64,000 nt of DNA, taken from NCBI RefSeq assembly GCF_035956715.1, contig NZ_CP108381.1:2232001-2296000 (forward strand), read 5' to 3'. The stretch is from Nocardia sp. NBC_01329 (GTDB taxonomy: Bacteria > Actinomycetota > Actinomycetes > Mycobacteriales > Mycobacteriaceae). A program made the position numbers and the translations under genes. Shown piece by piece: positions 1 to 6,883 of the stretch. Position 1 is the first letter of the stretch. Each line of letters starts with the position of its first letter. A model generated the notes under the pieces. That model made no database searches, was not told the DNA's origin, and was given only the letters and a program-made list of their open reading frames with translations.

Positions 1-155
1 AAAGCGCTGAGCACCGCGGCCAGCGCAATGGCTTGCCAGAGCACGAGGGCGGCGCGGGGCACGCGATAGGTCCAGGTCGCCCTGCTGAGCGATTCCGGTA
101 CGGGACCGGCGAGAAGCAAGGCAAGTACGGCGAATGCCGGTGCTGCTGCGTTCAT
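1..155 (-). CDS. M56-family (BlaR1-like) membrane metallopeptidase, N-terminal part only
   Basis: The frame starts with ATG at 155 and runs off the window edge, giving about 51 residues. They form a hydrophobic first membrane segment (residues 5-16), a short basic loop, then ARVALVLW-like text (here RAALVLWQAIALAAVLSA) that begins a second membrane helix. This layout is typical of the N-terminus of actinobacterial M56 peptidases. It lies 54 bp downstream of blaI on the same strand, and BlaI repressors and M56 sensor proteases are usually encoded as a pair in which the protease inactivates the repressor. The HExxH zinc motif would be outside the window. The family call rests on context plus the short N-terminus. 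Confidence 0.7.
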   Translation of the reverse strand, partial: MNAAAPAFAVLALLLAGPVPESLSRATWTYRVPRAALVLWQAIALAAVLSA

Positions 156-209
156 CGACTCTGCTCACTGCGTTGTGGGGCCAGGGTCCGAGGTCGGTCG
201 CTGCGGGGG

Positions 210-587
210 CTAGTTGTCCTCGGTTGCTTCGAGCTTAGCGAGTGCGTCCCGTAGGGCCGCGGCCTCGTCCTTGCCGACCTGCTCCACGAAGTGCACCAGG
301 GCCGCGGCCCGGCTCCCGGCCTCGTCCGCCTGTTGCAGCGCGTCCATCATGAGACCGGCGACCAGCTCGTCGCGGGTGTGTACGGGAGCGTACCGGTGGG
401 CGCGGTCGTCGCGCCGCTGTACCACCAGATTCTTCTTCGCGAGACGCTGCAGCACGGTCATCACCGTGGTGTACGCGAGTTCGCGGCGCGCCGACAGGGC
501 CTCGTGGACCTGCCGGACCGTTTGTGGTTCATCGGTCGACCACAGTTGGTCCATAACCGCTTTCTCGAGCTCACCAAGTCCAGCCAT
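210..587 (-). CDS. blaI: BlaI/CopY-family penicillinase-type repressor
   Basis: This 125-residue protein has the full length of the family. Residues 5-70 form the winged helix (GELEKAVMDQLW, then VMTVLQRLAKKNLV as recognition helix and wing) and the C-terminal half is the dimerisation and cleavage domain. BlaI proteins bind dyad operators of the TACTACA type and are released when a partner M56 sensor protease is activated by cell-wall stress or beta-lactam. That partner is the next gene on the strand. A matching operator lies at 622-638, 35 bp upstream of the start, so autoregulation is likely. Its targets may also include distant genes such as those for ATP synthase or a beta-lactamase, as in mycobacteria. 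Confidence 0.93.
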   Translation of the reverse strand: MAGLGELEKAVMDQLWSTDEPQTVRQVHEALSARRELAYTTVMTVLQRLAKKNLVVQRRDDRAHRYAPVHTRDELVAGLMMDALQQADEAGSRAAALVHFVEQVGKDEAAALRDALAKLEATEDN

Positions 588-621
588 CTCTTGATTTTAC
601 GACGACAACGACGCTGTGCCG

Positions 622-638
622 TACTACAGGGTGTCGTA
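622..638. promoter_or_regulatory. BlaI operator candidate
   Basis: TACTACA, three bases, then TGTCGTA form an inverted repeat with one mismatch between the arms. It matches the TACTACA half-site known for BlaI-type repressors and sits 35 bp upstream of the blaI start, where an autoregulatory site would be expected. A related half, TACGACGACA, lies nearer the start at about 599-608. Confidence 0.6.
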
Positions 639-790
639 ACCGCGTGGGATAGATCATAGGTCGTGAGACACCGGATAGGCCGGATGCGTGGTGCGGGGTC
701 CGGTGCCGGGGTGGTTGCGGGCGGGTGCGGCCGACACAAGGGAGCCCGGGGTCGTCACGGGCTCGTTACAACCTTGTTCGCGAGAAACAC

Positions 791-820
791 TTGCTAGGTC
801 TGGTAAGGCTAACCTATCTT
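791..820 (+). promoter_or_regulatory. Promoter with IdeR-type iron box (upstream of FhuF-like gene)
   Basis: A -35-like TTGCTA (791-796) and a -10-like TATCTT (815-820) are 18 bp apart. The 19-mer at 799-817, TCTGGTAAGGCTAACCTAT, agrees with the IdeR/DmdR1 consensus TTAGGTTAGGCTAACCTAA at 15 of 19 positions and overlaps the -10. This is the usual position for iron-dependent repression. The arrangement is repeated almost exactly at 1567-1596. Confidence 0.75.
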
Positions 821-863
821 TCGATCAAGTCGTTGCTGCGACGCCGATCTCGAGGAGGTTCGA

Positions 864-1574
864 ATGTCCGAACTGGCCACCACTGTGCGCATCCCCCGTC
901 CGTACGAGGCGCCGTTCGGGTCGGCGTGTTCCCGGTTGCGGTCCCTGCAGCCGGAGCATCCGCGCGTCTACGCCGCCGCTGCCATGGCCGAACAGGGCAA
1001 GCGACGCTGGTGGGCGCTGTCGACAGGTCTGCGCGAGGGCCGGATCGAGCTGATGTACCGGCGGCACGCGGCGGAGATGATCAGCGCGACGGCCGCGTCG
1101 GAGGTGGTGGCGACTGCGTTCATCCATGCTGTGGTCGGTCGGGTCGCGGCGTTGTGGATCGCCGACGGCCGCGCCTGGGATCCCGGATTGGAGAATGTCT
1201 GGATCCATACCGACAACGACGGGGGCATCGACTGGGCCGGGCTGGCCGACACCACGATCCGCGTCGTGGCCGGCGATCCATTCGAAGGTGCGCCCGGGGT
1301 GGTGTCGCTGCCGTGTGAGCGGGCGATGTGGGTGTGGCTGGCCTATCGCTGCGAACCCTCGCTGCTGCTCGTGCAAGGCGCGCTGGCTCGGTGTGCGGGC
1401 CTGAGTCCGCGCCGCTTCTGGGCGCTGGTGGCCGAATCCGTCTCCGGCGCCACGACGTACGTCCCGGATCTGGCCCGCACCGATCCGGTGGCGGGTGCGC
1501 GGCGGGGGCAAGGATTGCTGATGGCGCTGGAAGATCGTGGGATGGCGATCCGGCGCGCCCAGCGTGTTGCTTAG
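864..1574 (+). CDS. FhuF-like siderophore-iron reductase homologue without the C-terminal Fe-S motif
   Basis: The protein has 236 residues; the ATG at 864 is preceded by GAGGAGG at 852-858. The middle (VVGRVAALWIADGRAWDPG, about residues 92-110) and the distal part (LSPRRFWALVAESVSGA, about 191-207) read like the FhuF family, which reduces ferric siderophores in the cytoplasm. FhuF proteins normally end in a CC-x8-10-C-x2-C motif that binds a [2Fe-2S] cluster. Here the frame stops before it, and the DNA after the stop does not encode it in any nearby frame. The iron box just upstream fits a role in iron acquisition. The family call is from memory of sequence patterns and is moderate; a siderophore-related protein of other function is possible. 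Confidence 0.5.
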   Translation: MSELATTVRIPRPYEAPFGSACSRLRSLQPEHPRVYAAAAMAEQGKRRWWALSTGLREGRIELMYRRHAAEMISATAASEVVATAFIHAVVGRVAALWIADGRAWDPGLENVWIHTDNDGGIDWAGLADTTIRVVAGDPFEGAPGVVSLPCERAMWVWLAYRCEPSLLLVQGALARCAGLSPRRFWALVAESVSGATTYVPDLARTDPVAGARRGQGLLMALEDRGMAIRRAQRVA

Positions 1575-1596
1575 TTAGGTAAGCCTGGCCTATACT
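1567..1596 (+). promoter_or_regulatory. Second IdeR-type iron-box promoter
   Basis: TTGCTT (1567-1572) and a -10 TATACT (1591-1596) are 18 bp apart. The 19-mer at 1575-1593, TTAGGTAAGCCTGGCCTAT, matches the IdeR consensus at 14 of 19 positions. The unit is 21/30 identical to the promoter at 791-820. It begins inside the end of the FhuF-like gene and points away from it, so it must drive something downstream. Confidence 0.6.
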
Positions 1597-1601
1597 CGAA
1601 A

Positions 1602-1700
1602 CCGGCGTACGGATCGCGCGAGAGTCCCGAGGGCTGCGGTGACCCCCGGTCCAATGCCCGCGGCGGGCCCCACCCTGAGGTGGGGCCCGCCGCTTCGATT
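1602..1700 (+). ncRNA. Candidate iron-repressed small RNA
   Basis: The iron-box promoter at 1567-1596 would start a transcript near 1602. About 60 nt later comes a perfect 15-bp G+C-rich hairpin (1660-1693) followed by a pyrimidine/T-rich stretch. This would give a transcript of about 95-100 nt with no obvious reading frame and its own terminator. Iron-starvation small RNAs are known in mycobacteria and enterobacteria. The alternative is that this promoter simply supplies the thioesterase gene starting at 1762, with partial readthrough of the hairpin. Confidence 0.35.
1660..1693 (+). terminator. Hairpin terminator candidate
   Basis: A perfect 15-bp inverted repeat (GCGGCGGGCCCCACC) with a CTGA tetraloop, followed by TTCGATTT. 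It lies after the FhuF-like gene and the second iron-box promoter and before the thioesterase start. Confidence 0.65.
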
Positions 1701-1761
1701 TCCACCCGTGACCGCCGGGCCCGCGCTCCTGACCCGGACTCGGCATGCGATCGTGGGAGCC

Positions 1762-2205
1762 ATGACCGAACAGCAGACCCGCCCCTCATCGGTGGCCGAT
1801 CTCAGCCCCGAGCAACTCAACGAGATCAGCAAGGGAACCTTCGCGGATCTGCTCGGTCTGCGCGTGACCGAGCTGGGGCCCGATCGCGTATGCGGGGTAT
1901 GGAACGTCACCCCGCAGCTGCACCAGCCCGCCGGCATCCAGAACGGCGGAGTGCTGTGCACCGTGGTGGAGACCCTCGCCAGCACCGGCGGCGCCGCCTG
2001 GTACGGCGAACGCGGCGTGGTGGTCGGGGTCAACAACAACACCGATTTCCTGCGCGGCGTCCGTGACGGGCAGCTGAGCGCCGAGGCCACCCCGCTGCAT
2101 CGCGGCGGAACGCAGCAGCTGTGGCAGGTGGTGATCACCGACGAGGACGGCCGGCTGATCGCACGCGGCCAGGTCCGGTTGCAGAACCTCCCGCACCGCT
2201 CCTGA
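1762..2205 (+). CDS. PaaI-family hotdog thioesterase
   Basis: The 147-residue single-domain hotdog protein has the family's usual length. Residues 55-63 (HQPAGIQNG) carry the conserved region around GG in PaaI-type acyl-CoA thioesterases (QNGGVLCTVVETLAS), and VGVNNNTDFLR (about 89-99) matches the beta-strand with the N/HxxFLR motif. Such enzymes hydrolyse aryl- or acyl-CoA in the cytoplasm; the substrate cannot be read from the sequence. I chose the ATG at 1762 (MTEQQTRPSS): an upstream in-frame ATG at 1639 would run through the terminator hairpin and encode a proline-rich, unconserved leader. It converges with the SDR gene across a terminator. Confidence 0.88.
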   Translation: MTEQQTRPSSVADLSPEQLNEISKGTFADLLGLRVTELGPDRVCGVWNVTPQLHQPAGIQNGGVLCTVVETLASTGGAAWYGERGVVVGVNNNTDFLRGVRDGQLSAEATPLHRGGTQQLWQVVITDEDGRLIARGQVRLQNLPHRS

Positions 2206-2230
2206 CCGCCACGAGCCGGTGGGACGACAA

Positions 2231-2262
2231 GGGCCGGGGCAGTGCACACACCGCCCCGGCCC
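2231..2262. terminator. Bidirectional terminator hairpin
   Basis: GGGCCGGGGC and GCCCCGGCCC form a perfect 10-bp stem around a 12-base loop between the convergent thioesterase and SDR genes. There is no clear T tract on either side. Confidence 0.6.
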
Positions 2263-2274
2263 TGATCGATGGAT

Positions 2275-3039
2275 TCAGAGACCGCCGGTCGACAGCAGGC
2301 CGCCGTCGACACGCACCGTCTCACCGGTGATCCAGGCCGCCTGGTCGGAGGCCAGGAACGCGATCAGCCGCGCCACATCCTCCGGCGAACCCAGCCGCTT
2401 CATCGGGTAGAGCTGCGCGGCCGCCTCTTCGTCCGCCGAGTACAGGGCGTCGGCGAAACTGGTCTTCACCACCCCGGGCGCCACCGCGTTGACGCGGATC
2501 TTCGGGCCGAGCTGCCAGGCCAATTCGTCGGTGAGCCGGATCAACGCCGCCTTGGAAGCGCCGTAGGCCGCGATCACCCCGGTCGAGCGGATACCGGCCA
2601 CACTGGCCACATTCACCACGGCGCCGCCGTGCTCGCCCATCCACGCCTTGTACGCCTCCTGGATATAGCCCAGCGCGGCCACGACGTTGACGTCGAAGAT
2701 CTTGCGCACCGCATCGAGGTCGGCTTCCATCAGCGCGCCGTACACCGGGTTGATCCCGGTGTTGTTGATCAGGATGTCCAGCGAACCGAATTCGGCGACC
2801 GCGCGCTGTACGGCGGCGCTGCGCGCCTCGTCGTCGCCGGAGTTCCCGGCCAGGGCGACGACCTCCCCCTGATGCCCCAGCGCCCGCAGCTCGGCGGCCG
2901 CTTTCTCCAGTGGTTCGGGCTTGCGCGCGGTGATCAGCACATTCGCGCCGCGGCTCAGCAGCTCGGCGGCCACCGCGTAGCCGATACCACGGCTGGCCCC
3001 GGAGACCAGCGCACTCTTGCCCAACAGATCGGTGCTCAT
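2275..3039 (-). CDS. SDR-family NAD(P)-dependent oxidoreductase (FabG-like)
   Basis: The 254-residue classical short-chain dehydrogenase starts at an ATG at 3039 (MSTDLLGKSAL). The N-terminal SGASRGIG (residues 13-20) is the dinucleotide-binding motif, INNTGINPV replaces the usual NNAG, NVASVAG supplies the catalytic serine and YGASK the catalytic Tyr/Lys. The protein ends in TGETVRVDGGL as FabG-like enzymes do. Substrate is unknown; close relatives in mycobacteria act on 3-oxoacyl or steroid-like ketones. The open frame continues far upstream antisense to the ABC-F gene, but the added residues are not SDR-like, so the short start is preferred. It is transcribed divergently from the ABC-F gene 195 bp away. 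Confidence 0.9.
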   Translation of the reverse strand: MSTDLLGKSALVSGASRGIGYAVAAELLSRGANVLITARKPEPLEKAAAELRALGHQGEVVALAGNSGDDEARSAAVQRAVAEFGSLDILINNTGINPVYGALMEADLDAVRKIFDVNVVAALGYIQEAYKAWMGEHGGAVVNVASVAGIRSTGVIAAYGASKAALIRLTDELAWQLGPKIRVNAVAPGVVKTSFADALYSADEEAAAQLYPMKRLGSPEDVARLIAFLASDQAAWITGETVRVDGGLLSTGGL

Positions 3040-3234
3040 ATCCGGGCACGTTACCGTGCCCGGGTCCGCGCCCTCGGCGGGCACGGACCGCCCGGCGGCC
3101 GCCGTGACCGAGCGGTGGCGTGGGCCGGGTAAAATCGGTGGTTCCATGTCCGGACACATCCGATGATCGGTGGATGGGCCCACTGTCGGGCGAGCCGGGC
3201 CGCTGCCCCCAACCCGTGTTCCTAGGAGATATCT

Positions 3235-4866
3235 GTGATCACCGCGACCGACCTCGAGGTCCGGGCCGGCGTCCGCACCCTGCTGTCCGCGCCCGGCCCG
3301 GCGCTGCGGGTACAGGCCGGCGATCGGATCGGCCTGGTCGGGCGTAACGGTGCCGGTAAGACCACCACGTTGCGCATCCTGGCGGGTGAGGGTGAGCCCT
3401 ATGCCGGGACGCTCACGCGATCCAGCGACATCGGTTATCTCCCGCAGGACCCCCGCGAGGGGAATCTCGACGTCCTGGCCCGGGACCGGGTGCTCTCGGC
3501 CCGCGGTCTGGACGCGCTGATCCGCGATATGGAGAAGCAACAGGCACTGATGGCCGAACTGGCCGACGAGACCGAACGTGAACGCGCTGTCCGCAAGTAC
3601 GGCCGCCTGGAGGACCGGTTCTCCGCCCTCGGTGGGTATGTGGCCGAGAGCGAGGCGGCCCGTATCTGCAACAGCCTGGGGCTGCCGGATCGAGTGCTGG
3701 ACCAGGCGCTGCGGACCCTGTCCGGTGGTCAGCGGCGGCGAATCGAACTGGCGCGCATCCTTTTCGCCGCCTCCGACGGCAGCGGCGGCCGGTCCGACAC
3801 CACACTGCTGCTGGACGAGCCCACCAACCACCTCGACGCCGATTCCATCACCTGGTTGCGCGGCTTCCTGCAGAACCACAGCGGTGGCCTGATCGTGATC
3901 AGCCACGATGTCGAACTGCTCGCCGACGTGGTCAACAAGGTGTGGTTCCTCGACGCGGTGCGCGGTGAAGCCGATGTCTACAACATGAGCTGGCAGAAGT
4001 ACCTCGACGCCCGCGCGACCGACGAACAGCGCCGCCGCCGGGAGCGGGCCAATGCGGAGAAGAAGGCGTCGGCGTTGCGTGTCCAGGCGGCCAAGCTCGG
4101 TGCCAAGGCCACCAAAGCCGTTGCCGCGCAGAACATGGCCAAACGTGCCGACCGGCTGATGTCGGAACTGGACGAGGTACGCGTGGCCGACAAGGTCGCC
4201 CGGATCAAGTTCCCCGAACCGGCCCCCTGCGGGAAGACCCCGCTGATGGCGGAGAACCTCACCAAGGTCTACGGGTCGCTCGAGATCTTCACCGGAGTGG
4301 ACCTGGCCATCGATCGGGGCAGCCGGGTGGTGGTGCTCGGTCTCAACGGCGCCGGTAAGACCACATTGCTGCGGCTCCTGGCCGGTACCGAGGAGCCCAC
4401 CGCCGGTGGCCTGGTGCCCGGTCACGGGCTCAAGGTGGGGTATTTCGCCCAGGAGCACGACACCCTCGACGATTCGGCTTCTGTCTGGGAGAACATCCGG
4501 CACGCGGCGCCGGACGCGGGTGAACAGGAGCTGCGCGGCCTGCTGGGTGCCTTCATGTTCACCGGTCCGCAGCTCGAGCAGCCCGCCGGGACGTTGTCCG
4601 GTGGTGAGAAGACCCGGCTCGCGCTGGCCGGACTCGTCTCCTCGGCCGCCAACGTGCTGCTGCTCGACGAACCCACGAACAACCTCGACCCGATCTCGCG
4701 GGAACAGGTCCTCGACGCGCTGCGCACCTATGCGGGCGCGGTGGTACTCGTAACGCACGATCCGGGCGCCGCCGAGGCCCTGAACCCGGAACGGGTGATC
4801 TTGCTCCCGGACGGCACCGAGGACCATTGGTCCGCCGAGTACCTGGAATTGATTCAGCTCGCGTGA
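3235..4866 (+). CDS. ABC-F family ATPase (Rv1473-like)
   Basis: The 543-residue soluble protein has two complete ABC domains and no membrane segment. Domain 1 has Walker A GRNGAGKTT (36-44), signature LSGGQRRR (about 162) and Walker B LLLDEPTNHLD (about 192). Domain 2 has GLNGAGKTT (about 369), LSGGEKTRL (about 455) and LLLDEPTNNLD (about 477). A charged, coiled interdomain linker (about 262-320, rich in R/K/A) is the P-site tRNA interaction motif of ABC-F factors. These proteins act on the ribosome in translation regulation or antibiotic protection rather than transport. The start is GTG at 3235 with AGGAGA at 3224-3229. Gene order (HTH protein next) matches M. tuberculosis Rv1473-Rv1473A. 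Confidence 0.93.
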   Translation: MITATDLEVRAGVRTLLSAPGPALRVQAGDRIGLVGRNGAGKTTTLRILAGEGEPYAGTLTRSSDIGYLPQDPREGNLDVLARDRVLSARGLDALIRDMEKQQALMAELADETERERAVRKYGRLEDRFSALGGYVAESEAARICNSLGLPDRVLDQALRTLSGGQRRRIELARILFAASDGSGGRSDTTLLLDEPTNHLDADSITWLRGFLQNHSGGLIVISHDVELLADVVNKVWFLDAVRGEADVYNMSWQKYLDARATDEQRRRRERANAEKKASALRVQAAKLGAKATKAVAAQNMAKRADRLMSELDEVRVADKVARIKFPEPAPCGKTPLMAENLTKVYGSLEIFTGVDLAIDRGSRVVVLGLNGAGKTTLLRLLAGTEEPTAGGLVPGHGLKVGYFAQEHDTLDDSASVWENIRHAAPDAGEQELRGLLGAFMFTGPQLEQPAGTLSGGEKTRLALAGLVSSAANVLLLDEPTNNLDPISREQVLDALRTYAGAVVLVTHDPGAAEALNPERVILLPDGTEDHWSAEYLELIQLA

Positions 4867-4948
4867 GTTTCATCACAAGAACTTATTGCCGGATGGTCGC
4901 GGAGTGCTTAGCCTGAGAGTGACGCTGCTCGGCGACTCGGAGGAAGCC

Positions 4949-5182
4949 ATGGGCGACAGGCCGGTACAGAGCAAGAGCACATTGGGCAAGGGCACCCGCG
5001 TCACGGGTAAGTCACGGGATCGCCTGCAAAACCAGTTGAAGAAACAATACGAGGCGGGGGCGAGTATCCGGTCGCTGGCACGTGCGACCGGACGCTCCTA
5101 CGGGTTCATCCACAACGTGCTGACGGAGTCGCATGTGCAACTCCGCAGCCGTGGTGGTGCCAACCGCCGTAAAGCTCGCTAG
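4949..5182 (+). CDS. Small helix-turn-helix protein (Rv1473A-like)
   Basis: This is a 77-residue basic protein. Residues 22-65 contain a helix-turn-helix (QLKKQYEAGASIRSLARATG then SYGFIHNVLTES), the pattern of Hin/resolvase-type or BldC-like DNA-binding helices. The ATG at 4949 has GGAGGAA at 4939-4945 as ribosome binding site. It follows the ABC-F gene by 82 bp, as Rv1473A follows Rv1473, and is annotated there as a possible transcriptional regulator. The tail is Arg/Lys-rich. Targets are unknown. Confidence 0.85.
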   Translation: MGDRPVQSKSTLGKGTRVTGKSRDRLQNQLKKQYEAGASIRSLARATGRSYGFIHNVLTESHVQLRSRGGANRRKAR

Positions 5183-5204
5183 TTCACGGTATTCGCAGGC
5201 TCCA

Positions 5205-5230
5205 CCGCCCGGGCTGACCCGCCCGGGCGG
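5205..5230. terminator. Hairpin between convergent genes
   Basis: CCGCCCGGG and CCCGGGCGG form a 9-bp stem with an 8-base loop between the small HTH gene and the convergent ATP-grasp gene. Confidence 0.55.
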
Positions 5231-5256
5231 CGGGGCTCGCATGTGACGTGGCACGC

Positions 5257-6219
5257 TCACCAGCCGGAGACGGAGCCGTCTCCGTAAGCCATGAGATTGG
5301 CGAGACTGGTGAAGATCGGCAGCCCGGTCTTGATCTCGAGATAGGCGAACTGCCCCTGCGGGTTGACCTCGAGGAAGTAGTACTCGCCGTCGAGGCCCAC
5401 CCGGAGATCGAGCACGCCGAAACTCAGGCCCAGTGTGCCCATCAGCGTCGCCAGCGATTTGCTGACACCGGCCGGTAGGAGCGCGGGTGCGAAATCGACG
5501 GAGGTGTCCAGCCGGGAATCCACACGCCCGGCGCCGGCCCGGGAATCGATGCGCACAGCCCACTCCTGTCCGTCCACCCACACCACCCGCAGATCACATT
5601 CCGGGTCGATGTAGCGCTGGAAGATGGTGGGCGCCCAGCGGATACCGGTGAGCCGGTCGAGGTCGGCGGCCGCTACCAACCGGGTCTCGGAGAATTCGGC
5701 GCGGGAGGTACCGGTGCGTTTGAATACGACTCGGTCGCCACGGGTTTCGATGAACTCGCGAGCAGCGTCCGGATCGTTGGTGACCAGGGTCTCCGGGACC
5801 GCGCAGCCGGCCCGGCGCGCGGTGTCCAGTTGGACGATCTTGCGGTGAGCGATCCGGTCGTTCCCGGGATCGTTGATCCACTGGGCGCCCAGCGACCACA
5901 GCAGCCCCTGGACGAATCCGTCGCATTCGGCTTGCCGGTAGGCGTCGTCGTCGGCGCGGACGCCCGACGGCACCGAAGCCGGATGGGGGCGTCGCCACCA
6001 GACCGACCGGACCTCGTCCAGTCCGTCCAGTCCGGCCAACGATCGCTCGACTCCGGCCTCGTCGAGCCGGAAACTGCCCGGCTCGCGTGGGAAATCCCGG
6101 AGATCGAGCCGGAGCGGTGTTATCGCGTGCTGTTCTCGCAGCGTCGCTTCCATGGCGGCGGCGTGCAGATCGTCGGATTCGGAGACGATGAGGATCGCTG
6201 CGGTCTCCCGGGTGCTCAC
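5257..6219 (-). CDS. MvdC/MvdD-type ATP-grasp ribosomal peptide maturase
   Basis: The 320-residue protein has an N-terminal pre-ATP-grasp domain (ILIVSESDDLHAAAMEATLR) with the RSVWWRRPHP motif (about 91-100) that is diagnostic of this maturase family. It continues with NDPGNDRIAHRKIVQLDTAR (about 136-156) and ends in the ATP-grasp catalytic core: FGVLDLRVGLDGEYYFLEVNPQGQFAYLE, where D, E and N bind Mg-ATP. Members (MvdC, MvdD, TgmB, PsnB, ThfB) phosphorylate side-chain carboxylates of a precursor peptide and close ester or amide links to Ser/Thr/Lys, giving graspetides. The gene starts 12 bp after the stop of the proposed precursor gene, so the two form an operon. No exporter or protease is adjacent. 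Confidence 0.9.
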   Translation of the reverse strand: MSTRETAAILIVSESDDLHAAAMEATLREQHAITPLRLDLRDFPREPGSFRLDEAGVERSLAGLDGLDEVRSVWWRRPHPASVPSGVRADDDAYRQAECDGFVQGLLWSLGAQWINDPGNDRIAHRKIVQLDTARRAGCAVPETLVTNDPDAAREFIETRGDRVVFKRTGTSRAEFSETRLVAAADLDRLTGIRWAPTIFQRYIDPECDLRVVWVDGQEWAVRIDSRAGAGRVDSRLDTSVDFAPALLPAGVSKSLATLMGTLGLSFGVLDLRVGLDGEYYFLEVNPQGQFAYLEIKTGLPIFTSLANLMAYGDGSVSGW

Positions 6220-6231
6220 CGCGTCGGCCGT

Positions 6232-6672
6232 TCAGTCGAAACTATCGCTGTGGATACCGTCGTCGCTGGTGTTGTGCGACATGGTCTGAGCACAGGTGAA
6301 CGTCGCCGGGAATTCGGGGGTGTCGGCCAGGTCGAGTCGCTGGGCCCAGGATTCGGTGAGCCGGTGGAGCTGTGGGTCCCCGCACGCCTCCGACGGCGGT
6401 GCCGCGAGCGTCATCGGCCGTTCCACCACGTCGATACGCAGACTCCGGGTGAAATCGGCGGTGCTTCCGAGGCGGATCTCGACACGGACCTCGCGGTCGG
6501 TGGTTCGTTCGTCGAGGGAGCGGACGGCGAGTACATCACCGCGGCGGAAGGTCCACGTCCCGTCGGCCACCCGGACGCGGATATCACGGTCGGATTCGCC
6601 GGCCAGTACTCCCGTGAGGATGGCGACCGCACCGCATTCGGGTGTGTCGAGGAAGTGGAGGGCATCGGTCAT
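6232..6672 (-). CDS. Candidate graspetide precursor with a long leader domain
   Basis: A 146-residue acidic protein starts with ATG at 6672 behind GGAGA. I do not recognise residues 1-95 as a family; they look like a small beta-rich domain (IRVRVADGTWTFRRGDVLAV). The C-terminus is distinct: after LDLADTPEFPA comes a flexible tail ending TMSHNTSDDGIHSDSFD (130-146), rich in Thr/Ser and Asp with hardly any hydrophobics. Graspetide cores look like this, because the maturase joins Asp/Glu carboxylates to Thr/Ser hydroxyls. With the maturase gene 12 bp downstream, the simplest reading is leader plus C-terminal core. It is longer than typical precursors (about 40-110 residues). It could instead be a partner protein whose tail is modified in place. 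Confidence 0.6.
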   Translation of the reverse strand: MTDALHFLDTPECGAVAILTGVLAGESDRDIRVRVADGTWTFRRGDVLAVRSLDERTTDREVRVEIRLGSTADFTRSLRIDVVERPMTLAAPPSEACGDPQLHRLTESWAQRLDLADTPEFPATFTCAQTMSHNTSDDGIHSDSFD

Positions 6673-6796
6673 CTGGATTCTCCGATCTTGCTCGCAGTGT
6701 GCCACGCCCCGAGCGCGTCCGGATCATATCGCCGTACGGCGGCTCCGGCTGCCGATATCGCCGGATTTCCCCTGTTCGGATACCTGATCTTGTTTT

Positions 6797-6826
6797 CGGA
6801 AATTTTCCTGTGGCGGAAGATTTCCG
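6797..6826. repeat. AT-rich inverted repeat upstream of the RiPP operon
   Basis: CGGAAATTTTCC, a 6-base loop and GGAAGATTTCCG form a 12-bp stem with one G-T pair. It sits in an AT-rich patch that is unusual for this genome, about 125 bp upstream of the precursor start and 58 bp past the end of the thioesterase gene. It lacks a T tract in the minus-strand direction, so an operator is at least as likely as a terminator. Confidence 0.4.
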
Positions 6827-6883
6827 GAAGTTGGGCGGAGGCCGGGCGCCGAAGAATTGTTTGCCCGATCGGTCTGCCGACGA

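Noticed and set aside
3040..4827. Upstream extension of the SDR frame, antisense to the ABC-F gene
   Set aside because: The extra residues show no SDR similarity and face the conserved ABC-F gene; the ATG at 3039 gives a standard SDR length.
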